Shown here one piece after another: positions 1 to 7,482 of a DNA stretch of 26,568 nt. Source of the stretch: Marinosulfonomonas sp. Lineage in GTDB: Bacteria > Pseudomonadota > Alphaproteobacteria > Rhodobacterales > Rhodobacteraceae. The DNA is taken from assembly GCA_015494385.1 (NCBI GenBank), contig WGBJ01000187.1:1-26568 (forward strand), written 5' to 3'. How positions within the stretch are numbered: position 1 is the first letter of the stretch; the number at the start of each line of letters is the position of its first letter. The notes under the pieces were generated by a model, which was given only the letters and a program-made list of their open reading frames with translations, searched no databases and was not told the origin of the DNA. The translations under genes were made by a program, and so were the position numbers.

Positions 1-1019
1 CCGGTCAAAGTGGCCATCGAGATCAGGCAGTCCGGTGTTTCCTCATCCGCCAGTGCCAGCGCATCGGCCAGCACCAGCCGCCCCTCGGCGTCGGTGTTGT
101 TTACTTCGACGGTCTGCCCCTTGCGCGAGGTCAGGATGTCTTGCGGTCGGAATGCCGAGCCGTTGATGGCGTTTTCAACCGCCGGCACCAGCACCCGTAG
201 GCGCAGTTTCAGGCCCAGCGTTATGATCATATGCGCCAGCCCCATCACCGTAGCCGCCCCGCCCATGTCCTTTTTCATCAGACCCATCGAACTGCCCGGT
301 TTGATGTTCAGGCCGCCGGTGTCAAAACACACGCCCTTGCCCACCAGTGTCAGCGTTGGCCCCGTATCGCCCCAGCGCATATCCAGCAGGCGCGGCGCAC
401 GGTCGGACGCACGGCCAACGGCATGGATCATCGGCAGGTTTTGTGTCAGCAGATCATTCCCCATGACCACCTGCGCCTTGGCCCCGTGTTCTGCCGCCAA
501 TGCCAGAAATGCGTCTTCCAGTTCCTGCGGTCCCATGTCGGAAGCTGGCGTATTGATCAGGTCGCGGGTCAGAACCTCGCCTGCCGCGATAGCCTCGATC
601 CGCGCGGCGTCGATGCCTTTGGGTGCTTTCAGGCGCACCTTGTTCGGCTTTTGCTGCCGGTAACGGGTGAACTGGTAGCCGGACAGCAACCAGCCCAGCG
701 CCGCCTCTTCCAATGCGGCGTCTTCCAGACCGGATTCGATGTGATAGGTTCCCGCAGGCAAGGCAGCTGCGGCTTTGGCCAGATGGAACCGCCCGCGCGC
801 CCGTGTGGCGGGTTTTCCATAACCGACCACGGCCATTTCAGGCGCGCCGGTTTCACCCGGAACCAGACAGACCTCGCCCAGTGCGGCGGTAAAGCCGTTT
901 GCCTCGAGCCATGCAGTGACAGATGCCGGTTGAGCGGCAGACCAATCGTCGAAAGTGTCGGCTTCTACAATACAAAGCGGGATTGAAGGGGTTTCTTCCT
1001 TGGCAAATTTTACAGACAT
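1..1019 (-). CDS. Leucyl aminopeptidase family M17 (3' end cut off by window edge)
   Basis: Cytosolic two-metal exopeptidase that removes N-terminal residues from peptides. The reverse frame is open from an ATG at 1019 to the left edge, giving 339 residues of a family usually near 460-500, so the C-terminal part is missing. Visible catalytic features are the GKGVCFDTGGLNIKP block (metal ligands K228 and D233), KKDMGGAA, and the NTDAEGRL signature (N308 to L315, with D310 and E312 as metal ligands). The N-terminal domain is the less conserved M17 regulatory domain. The frame ends inside the SMATLT segment that normally follows the signature. The upstream neighbour on the same strand is a small unknown protein 114 bases away, with two hairpins between them. 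Family assignment is firm; substrate range and exact ortholog (pepA or pepB type) are not. Confidence 0.93.
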   Translation of the reverse strand, partial: MSVKFAKEETPSIPLCIVEADTFDDWSAAQPASVTAWLEANGFTAALGEVCLVPGETGAPEMAVVGYGKPATRARGRFHLAKAAAALPAGTYHIESGLEDAALEEAALGWLLSGYQFTRYRQQKPNKVRLKAPKGIDAARIEAIAAGEVLTRDLINTPASDMGPQELEDAFLALAAEHGAKAQVVMGNDLLTQNLPMIHAVGRASDRAPRLLDMRWGDTGPTLTLVGKGVCFDTGGLNIKPGSSMGLMKKDMGGAATVMGLAHMIITLGLKLRLRVLVPAVENAINGSAFRPQDILTSRKGQTVEVNNTDAEGRLVLADALALADEETPDCLISMATLT

Positions 1020-1071
1020 GTTTCGCGGCCTTGTTGGGAATTCGGATTTTCGGATCACCCTATCAACCTGC

Positions 1072-1116
1072 CTGTTTTCTTGCAAAGAAAACAGACCGAA
1101 ATCTTTACAAGATTTC
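1072..1116. repeat. Two adjacent perfect short hairpins
   Basis: 1072-1094 has 10-base arms CTGTTTTCTT and AAGAAAACAG around a GCA loop. 1098-1116 has 8-base arms GAAATCTT and AAGATTTC around a TAC loop. Both lie in the 114-base gap between the small unknown gene and the aminopeptidase start, both minus strand. Neither is followed by a clean T run in the minus direction, so an intrinsic terminator is not well supported. They could be a regulatory or RNA-processing structure in the aminopeptidase leader. Confidence 0.6.
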
Positions 1117-1133
1117 GTAACGCCGCAATCTGT

Positions 1134-1514
1134 TTAGACCGATAAATCCTGTAAATCCCAAACCGCCGTCAATGACCGGTCCCCGACCCTTTGCAAACGC
1201 GCCATCGTTGCCCCCAGCGCCACTGGATCGGGACCTTCGGCACAGGTGCACACATCCCGTGCCACATCGGCCAGCCGCTGCATCCCGACCTGTTCGGCAA
1301 TCCCGATCAGCCCCTTCGCGCCTTTGCGCAGAGCCGTCAGTTTGCAGGTGCGAAATGCCTCGTCAATGCGGGCCAGCCGCACGGCCAGTTCCTCCATCGC
1401 GCGACAGACCACATCCTGCGCGCCGGTTTCCCCCAGTTGCGCATATAATTCCGCCAGCCGGTCGGATTCCAGCCGCACCTTTTCTTCAAATACAAGCATT
1501 GCAATTTGCTGCAT
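1134..1514 (-). CDS. Small predicted all-helical protein, function unknown
   Basis: 126 residues, no signal peptide or membrane segment. The start at 1514 is supported by a GGAGGG ribosome binding site 7 bases upstream (1522-1527). The sequence is rich in Ala, Leu, Arg and Glu with heptad-like spacing, suggesting a helical bundle. A central stretch (LRKGAKGLIG, about residues 62-71) loosely resembles the HxLKGxxxxxG region of histidine phosphotransfer domains, but the position that would hold the phospho-accepting His is Ala, so if it is an HPt fold it is a degenerate one. I do not recognise a named family. It lies upstream of and in the same direction as the aminopeptidase gene and divergent from the carbonic anhydrase gene. 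Coding status is supported by the ribosome binding site and consistent codon use; function is open. Confidence 0.72.
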   Translation of the reverse strand: MQQIAMLVFEEKVRLESDRLAELYAQLGETGAQDVVCRAMEELAVRLARIDEAFRTCKLTALRKGAKGLIGIAEQVGMQRLADVARDVCTCAEGPDPVALGATMARLQRVGDRSLTAVWDLQDLSV

Positions 1515-1626
1515 GCCCTCACCCTCCGGTTCTATGCCCCCACTTCGCGCAAAAGCATCGCCAAAGGTTCCTTAGAAAAGGTTTCCGCCAAGACCAGAAA
1601 TAACTCGAAATTCCGATAAATGCTCC

Positions 1627-1638
1627 CTATCTAGATAG
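1627..1638. promoter_or_regulatory. Perfect 12-base palindrome upstream of carbonic anhydrase gene
   Basis: CTATCTAGATAG is a perfect palindrome 29 bases before the carbonic anhydrase start codon, in the divergent promoter region shared with the small helical protein gene. It could be a repressor or activator site for either gene. No cognate regulator is evident in the window. Confidence 0.35.
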
Positions 1639-1667
1639 AAACCAAGACGCCAACAAGGAGCGCCACT

Positions 1668-2324
1668 ATGGAATACGCCAAACCGCTGCCAAACTATCTG
1701 GCCAAACGCTATCAAGGTTGGAAGGCAACTTCCTATGCTGATAACAAGGTCTGGTATCGTCATTTGGTGGAAGAGGGCCAACACCCGCGCGCCATGGTGA
1801 TTTCCTGCTGTGACAGCCGCGTGCATGTGACGTCGATTTTTGGTGCCGATCAGGGCGAATTTTTCATCCACCGTAATATTGCCAATCTGGTCCCCCCTTA
1901 TGCGCCGGATGGCGACCATCACGGCACTTCGGCGGCGCTGGAGTTTGCTGTGACCTCGCTTAAGGTGGCGCATTTGATTGTGCTGGGCCATTCGAACTGC
2001 GGCGGGGTAAACGGCTGTTATGACATGTGTTCGGGCCAAGCCCCCGAGCTTGAGAAAAAGTCCAGCTTTGTTGGTCGGTGGATGGATATCCTGCGGCCCG
2101 GGTATAACCGTGTCAAGGATATGAATCTTGATGACGAAACCGAAGCGCGGCGTCAGTTGGAAAAAGCGGCAGTCGTAATCTCGCTGGAAAATCTGCTGAC
2201 ATTCCCCTTTGTTAAAAGCGCAATTAAAAATGAAACCCTCAGCTTGCACGGGCTGTGGCATGATATCGGTGAAGGCGGGTTGCAGAATTATGACCCGGAG
2301 ACCGATATGTTTGTCGATGTCTGA
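1668..2324 (+). CDS. Beta-class carbonic anhydrase
   Basis: Interconverts CO2 and bicarbonate in the cytosol. The 218-residue protein has the beta-class signatures: CCDSR at residues 47-51 (zinc ligand C47, catalytic dyad D49/R51) and GHSNCGG at 107-113 (zinc ligands H108 and C111). Length is typical for the family. The start at 1668 follows AAGGAG (1655-1660) at 7 bases. No signal peptide is seen. The stop codon lies inside the start region of the next gene (ATG at 2317, stop at 2322-2324), giving an 8-base overlap that indicates co-transcription and probable translational coupling with a FAD oxidoreductase. A perfect palindrome at 1627-1638 is a candidate operator. Housekeeping bicarbonate supply is the simplest role; a more specific role with the oxidoreductase is only suggested by the overlap. 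Confidence 0.95.
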   Translation: MEYAKPLPNYLAKRYQGWKATSYADNKVWYRHLVEEGQHPRAMVISCCDSRVHVTSIFGADQGEFFIHRNIANLVPPYAPDGDHHGTSAALEFAVTSLKVAHLIVLGHSNCGGVNGCYDMCSGQAPELEKKSSFVGRWMDILRPGYNRVKDMNLDDETEARRQLEKAAVVISLENLLTFPFVKSAIKNETLSLHGLWHDIGEGGLQNYDPETDMFVDV

Positions 2325-3618
2325 AGGGATACAGAACCGCCCCTACTGGTGGGACGATTCTGGTCTGCCTGATGCGGACCTTTCGCTTGATCCGCAAACC
2401 CTGCCGGATACGGTTGATACCCTGATCATCGGTGCCGGATATAGCGGGTTGTCTGCCGCCCTGACATTGGCGCAGGCGGGGCGGGATGTGACCGTGATTG
2501 ATGGCGATATGATCGGCTATGGCTGTTCGTCCCGCAATGGCGGACAGATCGGGCCATCGTTTCACAAGCTGGGGGTTGCGGGGCTGACGGCTGCTTTCGG
2601 GCAGGCCAAAGCGACGGCGATCTTGCGCGAATCTATGGACTCGCTGACCTATCTGAAAACCCTGATCACGGATGAGGGTATAGCATGTGACTTGCAGCCG
2701 GAATCGGGCCGTTTCAAAGGGATCAGCCGCGCCAGCCATTACGAGGAAACCGCCCGCAGTAACGAAGCCTTGGCCAAGGCGGTCGGCTTTGCGTTTGAAA
2801 TGGTTCCCAAGGCGCAGCAGTCGGCGCATATCGGCAGTGATTTTTATCACGGCGGGGCGGTTTACCCCGAGGACGGGCAATTGCAGCCTGCGAAATTGGT
2901 CAAAGGGTTGGCGCAAAAGGCAATAGCAGCGGGCGCACGCCTTTATGCACCGGCGCGGGCCAAGGGTGTGCAGCGGGACGGGGACAGGTTTGCCGTACGG
3001 ATTGGCGACAGAACCGTTTCGGCCAAGCAGGTTCTGGTGGCGACCAACGGGTATTCCGGACCCGAACTGCCGTTCTTTCATCGCCGGATCATGCCGTTGC
3101 GGTCCGCGATAATTGCCACCGAACAACTGTCGCCTGATTTGATCCGCAGCGCCTTTCCCGATGGCAAATGTGTTGTCGATTCCTCGCGGCTGGTTCTGTA
3201 TTACCGCCCTTCCCCTGATGGCACCCGTGTGGTGTTTGGCGGGCGGTCGTTCGATAATGCCGACCGGCCCGACCATTACACCCCCGACCTGCGCCGTCTG
3301 ATGCTGCGAATATTTCCGCAACTGGCTGATGCCAAAATCACCCACGCATGGTCCGGCACGGTTGCCTATACCTTTGATTATGCCCCGCATCTGGGGTGCC
3401 ATGACGGGTTGCATTATGTCATGGGCTATTGCGGGTCCGGCGTGGGGCGGGCCACCTATTTCGGGCATAAGGCCGCGTTGAAAATGCTGGGGGAAAAGGG
3501 TGGGGAAACGGCGCTGGACGGGTTGGAATTCCCGACACGGGCGTTTTACGCCGGCAAGCCGTGGTTCCTGCCGGCTGTGTTGCGCTGGCAGTCTCTTATG
3601 GATCGTTTCGGGGTGTAA
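2317..3618 (+). CDS. FAD-dependent oxidoreductase, DAO family (OrdL/PuuB-like)
   Basis: 433 residues from the ATG at 2317. A longer frame begins at 2209 but those extra residues lie inside the carbonic anhydrase gene, so the internal ATG is preferred. The FAD-binding dinucleotide fold is at residues 36-62 (IIGAGYSG, acidic ribose-binding residue D62), followed by GCSSRNGGQ at 69-77, a hallmark of DAO-superfamily amine and amino-acid oxidases. The C-terminal VMGYCGSGVGRATYFG block is the second FAD contact. Architecture is closest to gamma-glutamylputrescine oxidase and related OrdL proteins, which oxidise secondary or primary amines with O2 to an aldehyde or keto product, ammonia and H2O2. 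The substrate cannot be read from sequence. It overlaps the carbonic anhydrase gene by 8 bases; a GGAG at 2297-2300 is rather far (16 bases), consistent with coupled translation. It converges on the LysR gene. Confidence 0.88.
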   Translation: MSEGIQNRPYWWDDSGLPDADLSLDPQTLPDTVDTLIIGAGYSGLSAALTLAQAGRDVTVIDGDMIGYGCSSRNGGQIGPSFHKLGVAGLTAAFGQAKATAILRESMDSLTYLKTLITDEGIACDLQPESGRFKGISRASHYEETARSNEALAKAVGFAFEMVPKAQQSAHIGSDFYHGGAVYPEDGQLQPAKLVKGLAQKAIAAGARLYAPARAKGVQRDGDRFAVRIGDRTVSAKQVLVATNGYSGPELPFFHRRIMPLRSAIIATEQLSPDLIRSAFPDGKCVVDSSRLVLYYRPSPDGTRVVFGGRSFDNADRPDHYTPDLRRLMLRIFPQLADAKITHAWSGTVAYTFDYAPHLGCHDGLHYVMGYCGSGVGRATYFGHKAALKMLGEKGGETALDGLEFPTRAFYAGKPWFLPAVLRWQSLMDRFGV

Positions 3619-3682
3619 CCCCAAGCTGATATTCCTGTTTATATCATTGATATGATAGGAAATAATGCTTGTCTGAATAGAA

Positions 3683-3702
3683 CCACTAAACCGGTTTAGT
3701 GG
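3683..3702. promoter_or_regulatory. Perfect 20-base palindrome with AAACCGGTTT core
   Basis: The arms CCACTAAACC and GGTTTAGTGG meet with no loop. The core CTAAACCGGTTTAG resembles operators of LacI-family repressors. It sits in the 128-base gap between the convergent oxidoreductase and LysR genes, where an operator is unexpected and where no T tract supports a terminator. A second, weaker palindrome (ATATCATTGATAT) is at 3641-3653. A decayed promoter or a site affecting transcription read-through are both possible. Confidence 0.45.
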
Positions 3703-3746
3703 AAATGTTTCCGCGCACATTACTCGCGGCTACCCCGAGGTAACAA

Positions 3747-4652
3747 TTACACCGCTTCTGAAAACGCGTCTTTCGGCGTATGCAGCCGCACATGCCGCAG
3801 AAAATGCCGCGCGGTTTGCGACAGGGGCCGGTGGTCCGGCGCCACGAAATACGTCTGATAGGTAATCGCCGAGGCAAAGGGACGGAACACCACCCCGTCC
3901 GCCCTGGCCTGAACCGAGGGGAACGGATTGACCACGGCCAATCCAACACCCAGCCGCACCAGATCAATTGCGGCGGTCGAGCTGGAAACTTCGGCAACCA
4001 CCTTTGGATAGGCCCTGACCTCGAGCAGCAGTTTGTCCAGTTGCGCCCGCCGCGCATGGCGGTAGTTGAACCCGATCAGGTTTTCCCCGTCCAGATCCAT
4101 CGGCAGAATGGTGTCCTGTGCGGCAAGCGGATGGTCCGCCGACATCACAACCGCCGCAGTCGCCTTGCGAAACGGGATCAGTTTGGCCCCCGCGCGGGTC
4201 GGTTCAACCCCGACAATTCCCAGATCGTAATTGTCAGCCTGAACACCGGCAACAACCTCGGGGGAAATGGCGATTTCCAGACTGATAAATGCCCCGGGAT
4301 GGGTTTTTATAAAGCTGGCCATGTGCCCGATGATAAACTGGTTGGCGAATGTCGGTGGCGCGATCAGCCGCAGGTTTTCGCGCGGGGTTTCAGCGGGGCC
4401 ATCGATACTGTCCAGCGCCTGAAACAGCGCATCCAGCCGTGAATTCAGCCGCACCGCCGCGCTTGTCGGTACCAGACGACCGGATTCGCGTTCAAACAGG
4501 GTTGTGCCAATCCGCGCTTCAAGGTTGGTCAACGACCGCGACACAGCCGATTGCGACAGGCCCAGCCGCCGCGCGGCCGAGGCAGTGGTATTGCCCTCCA
4601 TCATCGCGCGCAGGGCCTGATATTCAGACAGGGAGTGCCAGGATTTTCGCAT
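3747..4652 (-). CDS. LysR-family transcriptional regulator
   Basis: 301 residues, a standard LysR length. The N-terminal winged helix-turn-helix spans about residues 9-66, with the recognition segment AARRLGLSQSAVSRSLTNLE (23-42) and the FERESGRL wing that follows. The remainder is the two-lobed periplasmic-binding-like effector domain. It is divergent from the dipeptidase and peptide-importer operon, with 105 bases between the two starts, the classic arrangement for a LysR protein that activates the neighbouring operon in response to its substrate or a breakdown product. The intergenic region is AT-rich and must hold both promoters; I could not single out a convincing T-N11-A box. Family firm, target inferred from position. 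Confidence 0.93.
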   Translation of the reverse strand: MRKSWHSLSEYQALRAMMEGNTTASAARRLGLSQSAVSRSLTNLEARIGTTLFERESGRLVPTSAAVRLNSRLDALFQALDSIDGPAETPRENLRLIAPPTFANQFIIGHMASFIKTHPGAFISLEIAISPEVVAGVQADNYDLGIVGVEPTRAGAKLIPFRKATAAVVMSADHPLAAQDTILPMDLDGENLIGFNYRHARRAQLDKLLLEVRAYPKVVAEVSSSTAAIDLVRLGVGLAVVNPFPSVQARADGVVFRPFASAITYQTYFVAPDHRPLSQTARHFLRHVRLHTPKDAFSEAV

Positions 4653-4757
4653 AGGTAACTACAGTTTTATTCATTGCTCTATGAGTTTATCTTATTGGTA
4701 TGCCTATGGCTATCGGAAAAACAATTGCTAAGGTGTTGTATCTATTGGGGGGATTCT
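4653..4757. promoter_or_regulatory. Divergent promoter region of LysR gene and dipeptidase/importer operon
   Basis: 105 AT-rich bases between divergent genes. It ends with a G-rich ribosome binding stretch (GGGGGGA, 4747-4753) that precedes the TTG at 4758. It is the expected site of the LysR operator and of the operon promoter, but no hexamer pair or dyad is clear enough to mark. Confidence 0.5.
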
Positions 4758-5828
4758 TTGCTGAAACAAAATGAACCGATGATATTTGACGGGCATAATG
4801 ATGCCCTGCTCAAACTGATGGTCAATGGCGGGGTGGACAAGGCCAGCAGCTTTGTTACCGGACGCGATGGCCATATTGATATTCCGCGTGCAAATATCGG
4901 CGGATTTGGCGGCGGTTTCTTTGCGCTTTATGTGCGCTCGCCATCAAACGGCAAATCCCTTGATGACAAATACGACGAGATGAGCCAGCCACAATATGAC
5001 GTGCCGCTGCCCGCCCCTGTGCCACAGGCTGAAGCACTGCCCGTGATTATGGAAGAAATTGCCATCCTGTTGCGCCTTCAGGAAATGGGCGCGCTGAAAA
5101 TCTGTCATACGGCGGATGATCTGCGCGGCTGTTTCGCCAGCGGTCAGATGGCGGCGATCATGCATATGGAGGGGGCCGAAGCAATTGACGCGGAGCTGCA
5201 TACGCTTGAGGTGCTGCATGCCGCTGGCCTGCGTTCCCTTGGGCCGGTCTGGAGCCGCGATACGATTTTCGGTTACGGTGTGCCGTTCCGCTTTCCGTCG
5301 GATGGCAATATTGGCGACGGGCTGACCGAAGCCGGTTTCCGGCTGGTAAAGCGGTGCAACGAGCTGGGCATCATGCTGGACCTTTCGCATTTGAACGAGG
5401 CCGGTTTCTGGGACATCGCCAAAACCACCGATGCGCCGCTGGTGGCGACCCATTCCAATGTCCACGCCATTTGCAACCACGCCCGCAACCTGACCGACAA
5501 ACAACTGGCGGCGATTGCCGAAAGTGACGGCATGGCGGGCCTGAACTTCGCCTGCGCATTCCTGCGCGAGGACGGGCAGATGGATCGGGACACGCCGCTG
5601 GACACCATGCTGCGGCATCTGGATTACATGATCGAAAAACTGGGCGAGGACCGCGTTGGTCTGGGGTCGGATTTTGATGGTGCATGGGTGCCCGACCAGA
5701 TTACCGATGTGGCCGGGTTGAACAATTTGCGTGCCGCGATGCGGGCGCATGGTTATGATGAACCATTGATGCGGAAACTGTGCCATGAAAACTGGCTGCG
5801 GGTTCTGGACAAAACATGGAAAGAATAA
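4758..5828 (+). CDS. Membrane dipeptidase family M19 (renal dipeptidase-like)
   Basis: Binuclear zinc dipeptidase. Family members hydrolyse dipeptides and accept D residues at the C-terminal position. All metal-site motifs are present (numbering from the TTG start): GHND with H13 and D15, HMEG with bridging E138, LSHLN with H211, THSN with H232 and GSDFDG with D305. No signal peptide is seen, so a cytosolic enzyme is likely. The frame extends upstream to 4674 but that part lies in the promoter region. Start options are TTG 4758 (just after GGGGGGA, but spacing is short) or ATG 4779 (better codon, no ribosome binding site); either leaves the catalytic domain whole. It is first in the operon and 58 bases before a peptide-binding protein gene, so it probably cleaves what the importer brings in. 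Confidence 0.92.
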   Translation: MLKQNEPMIFDGHNDALLKLMVNGGVDKASSFVTGRDGHIDIPRANIGGFGGGFFALYVRSPSNGKSLDDKYDEMSQPQYDVPLPAPVPQAEALPVIMEEIAILLRLQEMGALKICHTADDLRGCFASGQMAAIMHMEGAEAIDAELHTLEVLHAAGLRSLGPVWSRDTIFGYGVPFRFPSDGNIGDGLTEAGFRLVKRCNELGIMLDLSHLNEAGFWDIAKTTDAPLVATHSNVHAICNHARNLTDKQLAAIAESDGMAGLNFACAFLREDGQMDRDTPLDTMLRHLDYMIEKLGEDRVGLGSDFDGAWVPDQITDVAGLNNLRAAMRAHGYDEPLMRKLCHENWLRVLDKTWKE

Positions 5829-5886
5829 CCAAGGCAGAAGCAGGAAAACCGCAAGAGTAACAATAATCAATCAGAGAGGATAAATA

Positions 5887-7482
5887 ATGAAACCAATCAA
5901 AAACATAATGGCCGGTGTGGTCATGAGCTTTGCCGCCACATTGGCGGCCGCGCCCGTTGTGGCCGAAACGCCGGCAAATATGCTGGTCATCGCCAACCGG
6001 ATCGACGACATCACCACGCTGGACCCGGCCGAATCGTTCGAATTCGCCGGTTCCGACGTCAGCCGCAATATTTACGGCAAGCTGGTCAACTTTGACCCGA
6101 TGAATCTGGATGCCGGTTACGGCCCCGATCTGGCCGCAAGCTGGACGGTTTCCGAAGATGGCAAAACCATCACATTCACCATGCGTGAAGGTGTGAAATT
6201 TGCCTCGGGCAACCCCGTGCGGGCCGAAGACGCCGCATGGTCGCTGCAACGCGCCGTGATCCTGAACAAAACACCTTCGTTCATCCTGACGCAGTTCGGT
6301 TTCACTGCCGACAACGCCAAGGACATGATCAAAGCCGAAGGCAATACCGTTTCGATCACCACCGACAAACGCTATGCGACATCCTTTGTTCTGAACTGTC
6401 TGACAGCCACCATCGGCGGCATTCTGGACAAAGAAGAAGTGATGAAGCACGAAGTCGATGGCGACATGGGCAACACTTGGCTGAAAACCAACACAGCCGG
6501 TTCCGGTGCCTATACACTGGTCAGCTGGAAGCCGAATGAATCGGTTACACTGAAATCCAACCCGAACTTCTATCTGGGTGAACCGGCAATGAAGCGCGTC
6601 GTTGTAAAGCACGTCGCCGAAAGCTCGACCCAGCGTCTGATGCTGGAACGCGGCGATATTGACGTTGCCCGCGATCTGAACCCTGATGATGTTGCCGGTC
6701 TGGCCGGTGCCGACGGTGTGGCCATCGACAGCGCGCTGCGGGGCCGGATCATGTATATCTCGGTCAACCAGAAGCACCCCGAGCTGAGCAAGCCCGAAGT
6801 GCGGCAGGCGATCAAATATCTGGTTGATTATGAAGGGATGCAGAACAGCTTCCTCAAGGGTCAGTATGTGATCCACCAGAACTTCCTGCCCGCCACCTAT
6901 CTGGGTGCGATCGAGGACCAGCCTTTCTCGCTGAACATCGAAAAAGCCAAGGAACTGTTGGCGGCTGCCGGTGTAAGCAACCTGACTATCACGGCCGGTG
7001 TTCGCGAAGCACAGGAACGTCTGGAAATTGCCCAGTCGCTGCAAAACACCTTTGCGCAGGCTGGCATCACCCTGAACCTGACAGTTGGCACAGGCAAACA
7101 GATCCTGACCAAATATCGTGCCCGCGAGCTGGACATGTATATCGGTGCATGGGGTCCGGATTATCCTGATCCGCACACCAACGCAGGCACGTTTGCCTAT
7201 AACCCCGACAACTCGGACGAAGCGCAGGCAACCGGCCTTCTGGCATGGCGCAATGCGTGGGATACAGACGGGCTGACCGAAAAGGTGGCCGCGGCTGTGG
7301 TTGAAGGCGATCGCGACGTGCGCAAAGGCATGTACGAGGAAATCCAGCGTGAATTCCTGCAAAAAGCACCTTTTGCCATTCTGTTCCAGAAGGTTGAACA
7401 GACAGGTCGCCGTGAAAACGTGCAAAACCTGAATCTGGGCGGCGCGATTACCGCTGTGTCCTACTGGCCGGTCACCAAGTAA
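5887..7482 (+). CDS. Peptide ABC transporter periplasmic binding protein (SBP family 5, DppA-like)
   Basis: 531 residues with a Sec signal peptide: positively charged start, hydrophobic stretch to about residue 24, and a probable cut after VVA (26/27). The mature protein has the family 5 layout, with an N-terminal TTLDPAE region, the VSEDGKTITFTMREGVKFASGNPVRAED type segment (split domain I) and a central peptide-binding domain. It captures oligopeptides, dipeptides or related solutes and delivers them to the permease. A good ribosome binding site (AGAGGA) precedes the ATG at 5887. The stop codon abuts the first permease gene directly (TAA then ATG). Substrate is not readable from sequence; the adjacent dipeptidase makes a dipeptide the leading guess. 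Confidence 0.95.
   Translation: MKPIKNIMAGVVMSFAATLAAAPVVAETPANMLVIANRIDDITTLDPAESFEFAGSDVSRNIYGKLVNFDPMNLDAGYGPDLAASWTVSEDGKTITFTMREGVKFASGNPVRAEDAAWSLQRAVILNKTPSFILTQFGFTADNAKDMIKAEGNTVSITTDKRYATSFVLNCLTATIGGILDKEEVMKHEVDGDMGNTWLKTNTAGSGAYTLVSWKPNESVTLKSNPNFYLGEPAMKRVVVKHVAESSTQRLMLERGDIDVARDLNPDDVAGLAGADGVAIDSALRGRIMYISVNQKHPELSKPEVRQAIKYLVDYEGMQNSFLKGQYVIHQNFLPATYLGAIEDQPFSLNIEKAKELLAAAGVSNLTITAGVREAQERLEIAQSLQNTFAQAGITLNLTVGTGKQILTKYRARELDMYIGAWGPDYPDPHTNAGTFAYNPDNSDEAQATGLLAWRNAWDTDGLTEKVAAAVVEGDRDVRKGMYEEIQREFLQKAPFAILFQKVEQTGRRENVQNLNLGGAITAVSYWPVTK

Noticed and set aside
2209..2316. N-terminal extension of the FAD oxidoreductase
   Set aside because: It lies in the carbonic anhydrase coding sequence in another frame; the ATG at 2317 gives a normal DAO-family N-terminus.
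2239..3720. 493-residue open frame on the minus strand
   Set aside because: Antisense to the FAD oxidoreductase, which has clear family motifs; the frame has no motif and shadow-like composition.
4674..4757. N-terminal extension of the dipeptidase from an upstream TTG
   Set aside because: It occupies the divergent promoter region close to the LysR start, has no ribosome binding site and no counterpart in the M19 family.
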